A DNA stretch of 64,000 bases, taken from positions 24,085,731 through 24,149,730 of the forward strand of contig OZ022247.1 in assembly GCA_963978895.1 (NCBI GenBank), given 5' to 3'. This document shows positions 1 through 11,990 of the stretch, one piece after another; position 1 is the stretch's first letter; every line of letters starts with the position of its first letter. The notes beneath the pieces were generated by a model, which was given only the letters and a program-made list of their open reading frames with translations, was not told the origin of the DNA and did no database searches. This stretch comes from Erpobdella octoculata. Lineage: Eukaryota > Annelida > Clitellata > Hirudinida > Erpobdellidae. The translations under genes and the position numbers were made by a program.

Positions 1-171
1 GGTGGTTGTGGGGCAGGAGGTGGGCGAGCCAAGATGCGTTCTTTTGTGAGTTTTTTGTTTGTTTGTTTTAAGCTGTTTGTTTGTTTGAAAAATTTTTGTA
101 AAATTAGGACACTTAGGTTTAATTAATTTTTTTTCACAATCATCTTCCATACATTTCTTGCATTATCCTAT

Positions 172-255
<84 letters not shown>

Positions 256-1601
256 TCTCTGTCCTTATTTCTGGTCTCAATACTTCCCATCGACATCTCT
301 AGTGTGATATCCACATACATACATCTATCTCCTTGGTGGGAAGAATCTTTGTTTTATTTTGTGCAATTGAAAAGAAATAAAAACGGTCGAATCATTTGTT
401 TAACTTATCTTTCCTCAATTCCTTCCTTTTTTTACATTTTTGTGCTCTTTTTCATTCACGGACCTTTACTCCACCCAAACCACCCACCCTTCATCCACCC
501 AATCATCGTCCAGCCATCAGCCCCCTTGCCACCCATTCATTCAACCACATTTGTCTTTCAAGCCAAAAATAATTTTTTGTTAAGACCAGCTAGTCTTACT
601 TTATCTCTTCATTTGTGTCTTCCTATCTCTCATTCTTATTTTCCCCGGTCTTTTCTTTATTGCCATTTCTACGCAAGGAGTTGTGGTTGAGGAAGAGTAG
701 AATTTCATTACTTCTCTGATTGCACTATCTCAAGTCGGTACGACAAACCGGTTGATTGCACTATCGATTCTATGATTGGTCAGAAGTTAATCAATATATT
801 GATTCGATCGTTACTGTTAAATGAGAATTAATTCATAATATGTGAATATTCATAATATATGAATATTCATAATATATGAATATTCATATTATGTGAATAC
901 TCATTTTTTATTGATTTTTAGTCTTTATTTTTCATCGTCAGCATTAATTTTTGAATAAACTTTATAAATTCACCTCGAAAATTAAATTTCAGGAAAACCG
1001 GAACAACATACCTGGCTCGTCTCCAGCTCCTGTACCTGATTCGGCTACAGCTGCCACAGCGAGATCGGCTGAAACCGCCGCCGCCACTACCTCTAACATT
1101 TCAACGACTACTCCTACCACAACTACTACGCCGTCTTTGCGTAGCCAGCGGAAGTTGTCGCCGTTACACGAGCCGAAAATGTCGGCCATTCAGCATCGAA
1201 GGCGCATTTCAGAATCACTGTCTGATCTTCCGACGAAGAAACGAGACTGTCACATTGCAGTGTCCTCTATAGCCGTTGACGACGAAACCCAAACCTCTCA
1301 ATCGCCGCTACCGCAACAACCACTTAATCGTGAGCTATCCGAAGAGCCACAGCCGCCGTCGCCGCGAGCGTTCACGGCTTCATTCCAGCTCCAGCTGCTA
1401 CAGCATCTGACTCCGGCCTTTCGGCTCCCGAAGTCGAAAAACGCTGTAGCCTCAGCTCTCAACTACGCGCGAGAGTGGACTCGGCTAGCCGAAGTTTTTG
1501 ATCGCCTCTTCTTTTGGTTGTTCTTAGCCGCAATTGTGCTGTCGACCCTCGGGCTTTTTCATCCGCTATTGTTCGACAATAAACCGACATTTGATGATTA
1601 A
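1..1601 (+). CDS. Cys-loop ligand-gated ion channel subunit (nAChR-like), 3' part only
   Basis: The gene enters from the left edge. Proposed exons are 1-45 (donor GTGAGT at 46) and 993-1601 (acceptor CAG ending at 992, stop TAA at 1599-1601), both in phase 0. The last exon encodes about 200 residues: a Thr/Ala/Ser-rich, low-complexity stretch typical of the M3-M4 cytoplasmic loop, basic and Ser-rich segments, an amphipathic stretch ending in EWTRLAEVFDRLFFWLF, then a hydrophobic TM4 and a short extracellular tail (FHPLLFDN...). The W-x-x-[LV]-A-x-[VF]-[FI]-D-R-L-F-x-W sequence before TM4 is the signature of nicotinic-type Cys-loop subunits, which form pentameric ion channels in the plasma membrane. 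The ligand-binding domain and M1-M3 lie outside the window, so the subunit class and the ligand cannot be fixed. The 45-nt first exon rests only on its donor and its phase. Confidence 0.75.
46..992 (+). other. Intron of the Cys-loop gene, with repeats
   Basis: This is non-coding. It holds a (TC)n tract at about 172-261 and an AT-rich palindromic tandem repeat at about 836-902, in which TTCATAATATATGAA-like units recur in both orientations around GAATATTC. I see nothing else. Confidence 0.6.
172..261. repeat. (TC)n microsatellite
   Basis: About 40 CT dinucleotides with TTTC edges, in the Cys-loop intron. Confidence 0.95.
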
Positions 1602-2312
1602 CCAGCCAGCTAGAAGGCCGACTACAAGGTCCAGCTTTTTATTTCTCTTAGGCACGGCTATAGATAGCCGCCCAGTGGTCAAAAGCAACCAGAGTCGGTA
1701 GCTGCTCGGACGAAACAAGCCGGCTGAGCAGCACAGTTCGGCTAGCCATGGAAGATTTTCTAGCTATCAACTTGCCTCTATCAATCAGTATATAATTAAG
1801 AGAATGTTATGTCAAAGAGACTATAGGGACTAAAAGACAACACAGGTTTATACTTGATACCCATCATCATCATCATTATCATTCAGGTTTGTATAAAACC
1901 CACTTGTATCACAGTGGCTTATCGTATAAATATCATTCTGACACATGATCTTCACAATTTCCTACAATCACCAACCAGTCAGTTACCAATAACCTCATCA
2001 TCACCATCCACAATAGAATATTTTAAACTAGTAACCTTGTTGTTCATCCTCAAACAAGGCGCGAATATAAAAAAAGACTTTATTAACACTCTGAACGCCT
2101 GCTGGTACATACATGCCTGGTGTGAAAATTACAAAGAAATTCTTTAAGTCTTCATTTATTTTTTTTAAACCTTAACTACTAATATTTGTGACGTTACAAA
2201 TATTCGTAACTACCTGCGTAAGCGTTCATATTTATTTATTTATGTTCGTTGTTCATAGCGTTCGTTCGTGATTTTGATACAAAAAGAAACCAGGTGTGTG
2301 TATTACTGTGTT

Positions 2313-2510
2313 TGTATGTATGTGTGTGTATGTATGTATGTATGTATGTACGTATGTATGTATGTATGTATGTATGTATGTATGCATGTATGTATGTGTG
2401 TATGTATGTATGTATGTATGTATGTATGTATGTATGTATGCATGTATGTATGTGTGTATGTATGTATGTATGTATGTATGTATGTACGTATGTATGTATG
2501 TATGTATGTA
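2313..2510. repeat. (TATG)n microsatellite
   Basis: About 200 bp of TATG/TGTA tetranucleotides, interrupted by occasional TGTG, TACG and TGCA units. The apparent Tyr/Met/Cys/Val and Ile/His/Thr repeat proteins on both strands come only from this array. Confidence 0.95.
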
Positions 2511-2768
2511 AGGAACTGAAAAGTAGATCAATCTCCATGAATTTCCAACTAGTCATCATCATCATCATCACTATTCAGCAATTTCAAAATTTCCGGAGAA
2601 TTTTTTTCTTCTTAAAAACAGCGAAACTGAAACCTAGCAGGCAATTGCGTCGAGAAATCCAAGTCCGTACATAAAAATGATGATAACGACGTTGGTGGTG
2701 GCGATGATGATGATGATGATGTTGAAAGCCTCGACTGTTAAGCCAATGAAACCTTAACACATCAATGA

Positions 2769-3008
2769 GATGATGATAATGATACCAGTCCAGTAAAGAT
2801 ATCATGATGATGATATCAGTCCTGTGAAGAGATTATGATGATAATGATACCAGTCTAGTAAAGAGATCGTGATGATGATGATGATACCAGTCGGGTAAAG
2901 AGATCATGATGCTGATGATACCAGTCCTGTAAAGATGGTATCATCATCATCATCATCATCATGGTATCATGATGATGATGATGATGATACCAGTCCTGTA
3001 AAGAGATG
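2769..3008. repeat. Minisatellite, unit about 40-45 bp (GATGATGATACCAGTCC...AAAGAG)
   Basis: Five or more degenerate copies combine GATGATGAT runs with ATACCAGTC(C/T)(A/T/G)GTAAAGAG(A). Near the right end one (ATC)n run and one (GAT)n run, each flanked by a GGTATC or GATACC arm, face each other at about 2937-2992 and form a long perfect or near-perfect hairpin. Confidence 0.85.
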
Positions 3009-5315
3009 ATGTTGATAGCAATCCTTAAGCAAGATAGTAATCAGGACAGTAGCTCAGTAATGAGATGTCAAAGGTCAAGTTCACTGAAACAGCTGACAGT
3101 TATACAGAAAAAAAACTTAAAAGCATCAACTCTTCAAGTGAATTGCTTTCTATCTGCATCAAAAGCAGTAGTTTTTTTGAAGTTTACTTTGATGAAAGGC
3201 CACTTTAAATAATATCATTACGTCAGGACGACCATCAGCAATCAGAGATGGTTATCAAGAGTACCATCCAGCAATGATGATGAAGATGATGATGGTGGTG
3301 TTGATGATGATATCGACTATCAGTGAAGGAACAAAAGTATGATAGAGAAGACAAGCAAAGATACAAAAACTAAAATTGAAAAGTTTATGACAATACCGAC
3401 CAATCAGCTGAGACAATAGAATAATTATATTTACATGCACTGTGCGTAATTGGAAAGGCATAGGTACTGATCCATTGTAATACTGTAAATTAATTGAAAT
3501 ATATTACTATGTAATACTTCTTAGAATGTCATCTTATACGATTTATCAGAGCAACACAATCGCAAAACCATGTTTTTTCATTAGCACCATAATACCTGAG
3601 AAACATTGGAAATCCAAGAGAAAATATTGAAAGAGAGAAATCAGAAATCAGGAGGAGAAATGAAGAAAGAATAAGAAAAACAAGAGAGAGAGAGGGGGAG
3701 AGGGGGAGAGAGAGAGAGAAAGAAAAAATTAAGATGAGGAAGAAGACAAAATAAATTAAAAAGTTTAAATGGAAAAACCTGGAAAAAATATAGAAAGCAA
3801 AAGAATAAATTTTAAACTGCTTAATTTACATTCTCGGAGACAAATCCATTTAAATCGAAACCATCTCGGCAACACAGACACACACACGAACACAGACACA
3901 CACACGAACACACAGACAGACAGACAGACAGACAGACATACAGACATGTAGGCGCGCAAACGTGCAATTAATTTGCAATCAAATGCGAATCTCCAACTCC
4001 ATCAAACGAGATCTCATCTTATACTCCTCTCGCGAGAGAGAATCAGATACGCGCGGAAGAATTAGACGCCGAGAGAAGCATCGCAAAGATGTCTGCCTCC
4101 CAGATGGCAACTATTCTAAAATTATACCCAGGATGGATAAATAAGATTAAAATCTTTAAAAACGAAAGTGAAATTGTCCGTAAAAAAAGTAATACTGAAG
4201 TTGTAAAAATTAAAATTAATTACATTCTAGAAATAAATACGATCTTGGAGCAAATGTACACACACGTCAAAGGCAAAAAAAAAACAAAAAATTATTTAAC
4301 ACTGACTTTGACAAATGAAGCATCTTAGAGGTCGGTATAATTCAACCGCCTCTCCATTAACAACCTTTATAACCTGGTTAGGCACATATGGACGGACAAC
4401 CAAGTGTGTCTCACTTACACACAAACACACACAGACAGATACACACATGCATTATTTTAACATCACTCACAAGACGTAAAAATCTGCGCTTGGTTGGCAC
4501 GGAGACTACGATTCATCTCCCAAGCACTGGGGGGCGTTTCCCGCCGCCAGGAACTGAATCAAACAAACGCCTTCAAAAGATTTCCGATAAATAAAAAAAT
4601 TATAAAATTAATTACAAACAAGCACAACACTGGAAGGAAACATAAAAAAGAAATTCAATTTTTGCATTCCTTATCCAACATTAGATGCATAAATAAGAAT
4701 CAAGAAAGAAGAAAAAATATCTCACAAACATGACCGCCATATTGAATTCCAATATTATTCCAAACACGCAAAATGAAGAATCAGTAGTAATATTAATTCA
4801 ACGCAAAAATGAGCCATGTTTATAATTTCTTGAAACAAAATATATTACGAATGCACGAGCAATCATATAAAATTCTGAATTATGCAAATGAATGTTTACG
4901 TGGGAGATGAAATAATCGCATGGAAGTTCAGCTGACCACCGCCACAAGAATGTAAATGCTTCACACAACATTTTAATTATTCATCATCATCATTCGCTAT
5001 ATTATATTCAGCCTCAAAAACCCAATTTCAGGCAAAAGAGCTGTATGAAAAAGAAAAGAAAAAAGATAGTGAGTGAGAGAGAGAGAGAGATTAAGAGACA
5101 GAGAGAGAGAGACAGACAGACAGAGAGACAGGTAGATAAAGAAGACAAATAAAGACCGGGGGCAAAACAACAAAACAAGAAATGCCAAAAAAAAATTATT
5201 GAAACAAAAAAGAATGAGATTTTTTAGCTTGACAAAATCAAGGTTGGCTGAATCAGGGTCATATAAGGTCGGGGAAAGAGAGGTGATGATGATCATGATG
5301 ATGACGTCACACAGT

Positions 5316-7997
5316 CTAAAGGTCCTCCATGTGTGTGGTCGTCGTGGATACGGAGAGAGGCGGATTGATCGCGATACTGCTAGATAAGAATGACTTTTCT
5401 GACCGTCTCAGTCCTCTCTGTCGGAGAGTAAAAATATCTCGTGAATAAACTTCATTAATATTCATATAAACTTCCTTATTATTCGAATAAACTTCATTAA
5501 TATTCAAATAATTAAATGTTTAATACAAAAATCTCATTAATATAAAAACAATAATACTCAATGAATGCATTCAAGACATTTTTCCTAGCCGCTATGTTTA
5601 TAAATACATCCAGCAGTGTACATCCGACACTTCATTGTCTTTTCGAATGTACTAATAATAAAATCAATATGTTGTACACCTCGTCTCCTTGTACATACAA
5701 ACAATAAAATCAATATCTTGTACAGCCTTTCTCCATCTATGTACTAACAATAAAATGATTATTTGTACAGCTAGTTTAACTGTACGTACTGACAATAAAA
5801 TTACTAGCTTGTACAGGTTGTCTTCTCGTACATCCTAACAATAAAATCAATATCTCGTACAAATTAAATAAAATCAATTTCTTGTGCAGCTGAAAAAAAG
5901 CATTGTAATGCTTAACCTTCATTCCGCCTCCAACGAACCACGAACGCAACAACAGCAGCAATCAAACTAACCGTAAAATCTTCGTAAGTAGCCGATTGGT
6001 CGATGTGGTTCTCCTGGTCGATAAGGACAGAGGTCAAAGTCAGGTGGGTTGGTCTTCCCGTCTGAAAGTCGTCATCATTATGATCATCATCAACATCATT
6101 ACCATCGTGTCGTTTTAATGTGACGTTATCATAACCATTACACTTTCCTCAACCATTATTAACATAATATTATAATTAAAATAATGGCAACCATGATCAA
6201 CATAACATTATAATAAAAGATATGGCAACCATCGTTAACAAAACATTATGATAAAAAATATGGCAACCATGATCAACGTAACATTATAATAAAAGAGATG
6301 GCAACATCATTAACATAACATTACGATAAAAATATGGCAACCATCATTAACATGAGATTATAATAAAAGAGATGGCAATACCATAAACAACAACACATCA
6401 GAATTCTGTGATTTTAAGAAAAAAGAATGAACAAATAATTTTTCTTCTTAAACAGTAAGATAAACATACAGGTGGCTTCATTGAAGAAGATGACCCCTGT
6501 TGAACTTTCACCTTGGACGGACATCGTGGGGGCATGCCACTGTGGGAGTCCTTTCTGGCCGAAGTAGGCAGGTTCTGATTGGAAAAGTAGGGTGATTGAT
6601 TAAAAATCAACATCAACAAACATGATCCATTGATATATACTGGTGATAAATAGGCTAAAGGCTGAGTTTGGCAGTTGACTACTGAGTATGATTGCTGACT
6701 ATTGAGTATGGCTGCTGACTATTGAGTATGGCTGCTGACTATTGAGTATGGCTGCTGACTGTTTAGTATGGCTGCTGACTTTTTAGAAAGACTACTGACT
6801 GTTAAGTACAGCTGCTGACTTTTTTGTAATGGTTTATTGAATGTAATTATTATTACAATTCAAACACATTTAATATATAATTATTCATCCAATCTAATTA
6901 TCATTACCATAAGACACTTTTATAACAAAATGAAACACCAACTTCTTTAGCTAGAAGATTCTTCGATGACGTTCGTTTGATGACATTCTGAGTTTATCGA
7001 CAAAAATATAATTTATTTAAATTTAAATATGCATATTCATGAAGCACTGCAGACCACGCCCGTCAGCCTCATTTTTATTAATTAAAAAAAAAGCAACCTC
7101 ACAAGCTCCAGTGAGCCACCAACCTTGTTGTGTCTTAGTGGAAACCTGGATCCCGAATTTCTAATGCTGCCCCCACTGACGTGGATCGGGTCAGCGGCCG
7201 ACCCCTCTCTCTCCTGTTTGTTAGATGACCTTGACACAAAGGGCAACTTGAAGTGATCCCTGAACGTTGGCGTAACTGCGTTGGCGTTTTGCGATTCTTT
7301 GCTGCAGCAGCTGTGCTTGACGATATTTGGAGTGCCGCCTTCCAGCTGTCCGGTACAGTACAGATATCGATCAGAATTTAATACGTTTAGTTTTCAGTTT
7401 AATAATATGATCTAGTAATATTACAAAAAATTAGTTATAAAAATTTTTTATAATAAATTAATGATTATTATTACTATCATCATCAAAAATGATTAGCCAG
7501 TGATAACAGCTATTTTAAATAATCTTAAACATGCATATACAGACAGATGTACGCTAAGTAACAAAAACACTGAAACACAATATTTCCACCGGGATACCCA
7601 CCATAATCATCATCATCATGACTTCAACTTACATCATCATCATCACCCACACACACACACACACATAACCATTGACACTGAAGTTAACCTTCATAATTTT
7701 GGCGGCAATCTTAGGAGTGAGAACTTTTTTCCTTTTCAGTGACGTGGCGGACAGCGGACACGGAGATGCGTCTAATTTCTTTTTCGGCTCCGACTAATGT
7801 GATTGAAACTCGCAATCAACCGATTGGTCGACAAACCATTCAATCAATCAATCAATCAATCTTGCATTTCTAATTCACTCAAGCCTTCAATAATCATCAG
7901 TCCTTAATACTTATTCAACAATCAATCAATCAGTTCATCACCATGGATTTCAAATTCTCTTAAGTCCTCAATATCAACCTATAACATCTTGATTATT

Positions 7998-8029
<32 letters not shown>

Positions 8030-11000
8030 TTGTTCAATCGCCTATCAATCCATCCTACCTTCCATTTAAGCTTGTCAGATCTGAGCTTTTCCCACTTCCC
8101 ATCTATGAAGACATTCACTTTTAATCCTCTGACTAGAAACGATAGACCTGTCTCTTTCTCCCACTCAGAAACCTTTGTCAGAAGCTCTTTTTCTACCTGG
8201 AAATAAAAAATAATAATAATAAATAATAAAAATATTACCAGTTCATAAACTACACTCACATAAACACTTTCAAGTTATTTGTTATCTACATCGCTATAGA
8301 AACTGGCACCTGTACGATACTTACAGCAACAAGCTGCTTGTGCAGATCCGACTTCATCTTTTCCTCCTTGAGGGCGCCCGAGGACTTGAAGAACCTGCTC
8401 GACTGCACACATCTCTTCTGCATTCCAAAAAAAAATTTTAAATTACTTCTCAGAACTAATATAAATATTATCATCAACAACATCATCATCATCATCATCA
8501 TGACTAATATGAACATCATTATCATAACTAATATAGGCATCATCATTATCATAACTAATACAGGCATCATCAACATCATAACTAAGATGAATGTTGCCAT
8601 CATAACTGATATAGGTATCATCATAATAACTAGTGTAAGTATCATCATCATCATCATAACAAATATAAACATCATCATCATCCCCACAGAACAAATTATC
8701 ATCATTGAACCTCGGAAGCTTCATGTTCGTCAAAAAGATTTGTGTACGTCTCGATCGAGTCGAGAAGAGTGCGGTTGTCGCTGTAATATCTCCTCAGGCG
8801 ATTGATCTCCTGTCTCAGTAAGCTGTGGTCAACTTGGGTTACGTCAGCTGGAAGGTATGAAGCGATAGAACATAGAAAAAATCATCAGATTTAGACGTAA
8901 AGTCTAACAAACAACTTAAAAGACACCTAATTTCAAACGATCAAAACACAACTAATAAACTGAATATTGAATATAATACTCCCCCTAGTGACAACTGAAA
9001 AAATTATTTACTATTATCTAATTAGTTACCAAAGAAACCGAAACTTTGATTAGCATAAACAAATAAAACACTAACGATTCAGAATATTTTTATGTTTTTC
9101 TTTATGCTCGTCGGGGACTTGGCACAGCCGCCAGAGTTTGGCCAGCTCTTTTTGTTTCTCCTCCAGATCAGAACGAACTTGATCTCTCTTGACAGCCACC
9201 TGACTTTCCAACTATTAAGTAAAAAGATGATATAATTAATTCATTCTGGATTTCTTAATAGATAACATTTTATTCTCCGGATTTCTTAATAGATTAAAAA
9301 AGAGATTTTCAGATTGAATGATCAAAGAAAAGAACTTAAAAACATAGATATACACATAATCAAAAAAGATTAGCCGAAAAGACATTACCAACCAGTTTGA
9401 TAAGCTTCAAACTTGCTCCAGCTTCAGTGGGAACTTTCCATGCCTCGCCATCGTGGTGCTGCAAAAGTTCCGCTCTGAGTGCGGCAATCTTTGATTTGTT
9501 GCTCTTTTCCAACTCTTCCAACTGCGTGTTTTAAAATCAACAAAGGGATTTCAAAAACTCTCTATAACACTTGCCACAGTCAAACAAATTGAAGGCTGTT
9601 TCAATAAAATTATCAAAGTAATATGTGATAACAAAGTAATTTTTAAGCAAACATTTGATAACAAAGTAATTTTCAAACAAACTTGTGATAACAAAGTAAT
9701 TACCAAACAAACATATGATAACAAAGTTATTACCAAACAAACATTTGATGACAAAGTTATTACCAAACAAACATTTGATGACAAAGTAATTTTCAAACAA
9801 AATACGATAACAAAGTAATTTTTCAACAAAAATTAAATAACAAATAAACTTTTCTATTATTTCAAGCAAATTGACTGCAAATGCATGTGGCTGCTTGTCT
9901 CCCACAAGTAACCGACTACAAAATATAACCGTAAAATCTACCAACCGATGTCCTGTTTATGAAAAGTGATAAAAAAAAATTTATCAAGCTATCTACAGCA
10001 ATGACGCCAAACCTTTCTGAGCACGGTCTTGTGGACTTTGATGTTCTCGGAAGTGAACACCAGTTCTGGTTTCAACACTTCCTTGACCATCATCCTCTCC
10101 TGCTCCGTGGAAGGCTCGTACTCCAGCTCAGAGATCAGTCTCCGGACAGATTTCTTCCATTCCGTTAGAGACTTTTTTCTCATCTCCTTCACACGCACAA
10201 AAAAAAGAAAGAAAGATATTGAAAAGAGTTAAAAAAACAAGAATTTATTAAACATTCTTATAAAAATCTGTCAAACTTTCAAAACGCATATAAAAATTCA
10301 TTTTGTCTTTGTCATCATCATCATCATCACCTTCAAAAAACAAATTAAAAACCTCAAAAATATAACAAATCTCACCAGCTCTTTATCCAGATCGGCAACC
10401 TTCATCTCGAGCAGATCGATCTCCCCCAAGCAAGGAACCTTAGCCGACTGCTTGTGCTTTTCCATCGCTATGCCCAGAAGGTCGCACGCTTTCACCTCTC
10501 TCTTGAGGAGTTCTCTCCACTCCGTGAACCTCCTGGTCTTCTCGGCTTCCAGCTGGCCGAGACGTCTCTTCCAGGCGTTCTCTTGATCGATCAGAGACAG
10601 GTTTTCCGGAAGCTGGATTGTTGTTAGGCAGTAATAAAACGAGGGTATTGTTATGACAATGGTGGTAGTAGATGATGTGCTCATAAAACTGACTTCATAA
10701 ATAATCAGAGCGTGATTGTCGCATGTTTAATCAAGTCACAAGAAAGCTAGCAAGGAATATGTCTTTGATTTGGTCTTATGAGGAGAGCACCAGTTAAGAG
10801 CACACTTTCTTGATATATAATTAAAATGTATAAAAATTCCCATAGCTGATGGTATATAATAATAATGTAAGGAATGTTAATATTTAATCACAGCAAATAA
10901 TAATGGCAGTAATTTATTAATATACATAAAATTGTCAGAAAAAGATGTTGATAACAGTTGATGAAAATTAAAAATCCACTTACTACTTCCTCAGGCTCTC

Positions 11001-11900
11001 CAAGCTGCTGGCAAAGTTCTTGCACTGAGACTCTACAGTCGGAGACGTTCCTGACCACTTGTTCCACGAGGATCTGTTCTTCCGCTAACATTTCCTCCAT
11101 CAGATTCACCACGTAACTCACGATCAGAGACTCTCGTGATTCCCTCTGAGATTGAGCCATGCCCAATCTCTCCCAGATCCGATACATGCTGCAGAGGCGC
11201 GGTTGTATGTTGTTGGATAATGCCAACAACAAGCCATCCAGAGCTATTTGGCTAGAATCGTTTATAGGCGGAGTAGATGAAGGCATTGATAGTCTAGTAA
11301 AAAAAATCAATAGAACAAAATGGTTGGTGTTCATAATCGAATTAATACTTTCTCAATTTTTTGACAAATGAAATCGGAACATTTATTAATTATACAACTC
11401 ATTACAAATGTCAGGATTTTTTATAGTCTTCTAGAGTAGACCAGGTGATTCAGGACTGAAATAGCAGGACCAGTAGGTACCAGATCATAGTAACTATATC
11501 ATAGTTCACAAATCTATCTAAAATATTACATTCTATTCAACTCTATCTAATCATTCTAATCATCATCATCTAATCTAATCTATTCTAAATTATCTATATT
11601 TACGATTCTAAATTATAAGATAATTGAATTCAAACCAAAAAAATCTTAAAAACCGTTTAAATTAGAGCAGATTTAACTAAAAGCTCGAGAGTTCAGTAGG
11701 TAACAGGTGAAAAAAAGGTAAACGCCGGTATCGGGTATAGTAGATCAATAAAAATGGTTGAAATTTAATCATTTAATTAGCGATTCGGCCGGTAACGAAA
11801 GAAAAAAATTAATTCTTCAATCATAAAGTGAAAGTGATAAAACAAAGGGATGAGCTCACTCGTCTTCGTTGTCCATCATACTTTGCTGATCTTTCGACAT
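5316..11900 (-). CDS. PRC1: PRC1: protein regulator of cytokinesis 1 (MAP65/Ase1 family)
   Basis: The exons in transcription order are 11900-11860, 11293-10984, 10612-10376, 10186-10013, 9521-9393, 9211-9076, 8847-8711, 8417-8325, 8196-8059, 7793-7689, 7345-7124, 6574-6470, 6061-5972 and 5417-5316. They total 2019 nt (672 aa; human PRC1 is about 620). All junctions are GT-AG and in phase. The N-terminal half is a long coiled coil (LREIWE-like YRIWERLGM, then LISELEYEPS, which parallels vertebrate MEELDHTPD). The spectrin-type microtubule-binding region lies at about residues 330-450, with SSRFFKSSGALKEEK (near 395-408) matching the vertebrate NRFTNRGGNLLKEEK block, followed by VSEWEKETGLSFLV. 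The C terminus is basic and Ser-rich and ends with SATYEDFT, like the vertebrate STYSEFA. Family role: homodimers crosslink antiparallel microtubules in the anaphase midzone and recruit kinesin-4 and kinesin-6 for cytokinesis. The start ATG at 11900 is in exon 1 (MSKDQQSMM). The last three exons are less conserved and were placed by splice sites and phase. Confidence 0.93.
5647..5890. repeat. Minisatellite carrying GTAC and AATAAA in each unit
   Basis: Five copies plus a decayed one, with units of 41-50 bp. Each begins with GTAC, contains ACAATAAAAT(CAATAT) and then (C/T)TTGTACA. It lies in the last PRC1 intron. The copies differ by short indels, so this is an old tandem array. Confidence 0.9.
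6155..6392. repeat. Minisatellite, unit about 45 bp
   Basis: At least five copies of a unit built from CATTATAATAAAAGATATGG followed by CAACCATGATCAACATAA. It lies in a PRC1 intron. Confidence 0.88.
6674..6820. repeat. 20-bp tandem repeat (GCTGACTATTGAGTATGGCT)
   Basis: About seven consecutive 20-bp copies. The central ones are nearly identical and the outer ones degenerate. It lies in a PRC1 intron between exons 7345-7124 and 6574-6470. Confidence 0.92.
8501..8690. repeat. ATC-rich minisatellite in a PRC1 intron
   Basis: Units of roughly 27-33 bp of the form CATCATTATCATAACTAATA followed by (T/C)AGG recur about six times and grade into plain (ATC)n. Confidence 0.8.
9627..9835. repeat. About 32-bp tandem repeat (GATAACAAAGTAATTTTCAAA + CAAACATTT)
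   Basis: Six to seven copies of GAT(A/G)ACAAAGT(A/T)ATT followed by (TTC/ACC)AAACAAACAT. It lies in the PRC1 intron between exons 10186-10013 and 9521-9393. Confidence 0.9.
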
Positions 11901-11968
11901 AAAATTATTAAGCAACTGTCCAAAATTCATAAATCAAAACAAACTCAATGTTTACCTCGGGCCTAAAA

Positions 11969-11990
11969 TTTAAACTTCTCGGTTGGCGGT
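11969..11990 (-). promoter_or_regulatory. Possible CDE/CHR-like element upstream of PRC1
   Basis: Read on the PRC1 sense strand, ACCGCC is followed after 7 nt by AAGTTTAAA, about 70-90 bp before the ATG. A GC core near an AT hexamer resembles the CDE/CHR arrangement of G2/M genes in vertebrates. TTTAAA is not the canonical TTYGAA, so this is only a candidate. Confidence 0.3.

Larger units (their letters stand above)
1602..5315. other. Intergenic region between two convergent genes
   Basis: This is the tail-to-tail interval between the Cys-loop gene (+) and PRC1 (-). I found no exon with a family match. It contains a TATG/TGTA tetranucleotide array (2313-2510), a GAT-based minisatellite with a strong inverted repeat (2769-3008), CA/CAGA arrays (3874-3946) and GA-rich tracts (3689-3722, 5072-5132). 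The many short reading frames here are repeat artefacts. Confidence 0.6.

Noticed and set aside
951..992. ATG at 951 as the start of the Cys-loop C-terminal frame
   Set aside because: The codons before 993 are intronic. CAG at 990-992 is the acceptor, and the real start is far upstream of the window.
2249..2674. Open frames rich in Tyr/Met/Cys/Val or Ile/His/Thr
   Set aside because: They run entirely through the TATG array on both strands and have no non-repeat sequence or splice context.
3874..3946. CRISPR-like direct repeats
   Set aside because: CACACGAACACAGA units are plain CA/CAGA microsatellite in animal DNA, without spacers.
5776..5961. Continuation of PRC1 by read-through of the exon ending at 5972
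   Set aside because: Read-through gives a hydrophobic tail ending in a stop. The GTTAGT donor plus an in-phase exon 5417-5316 gives a Ser-rich PRC1-like terminus instead.
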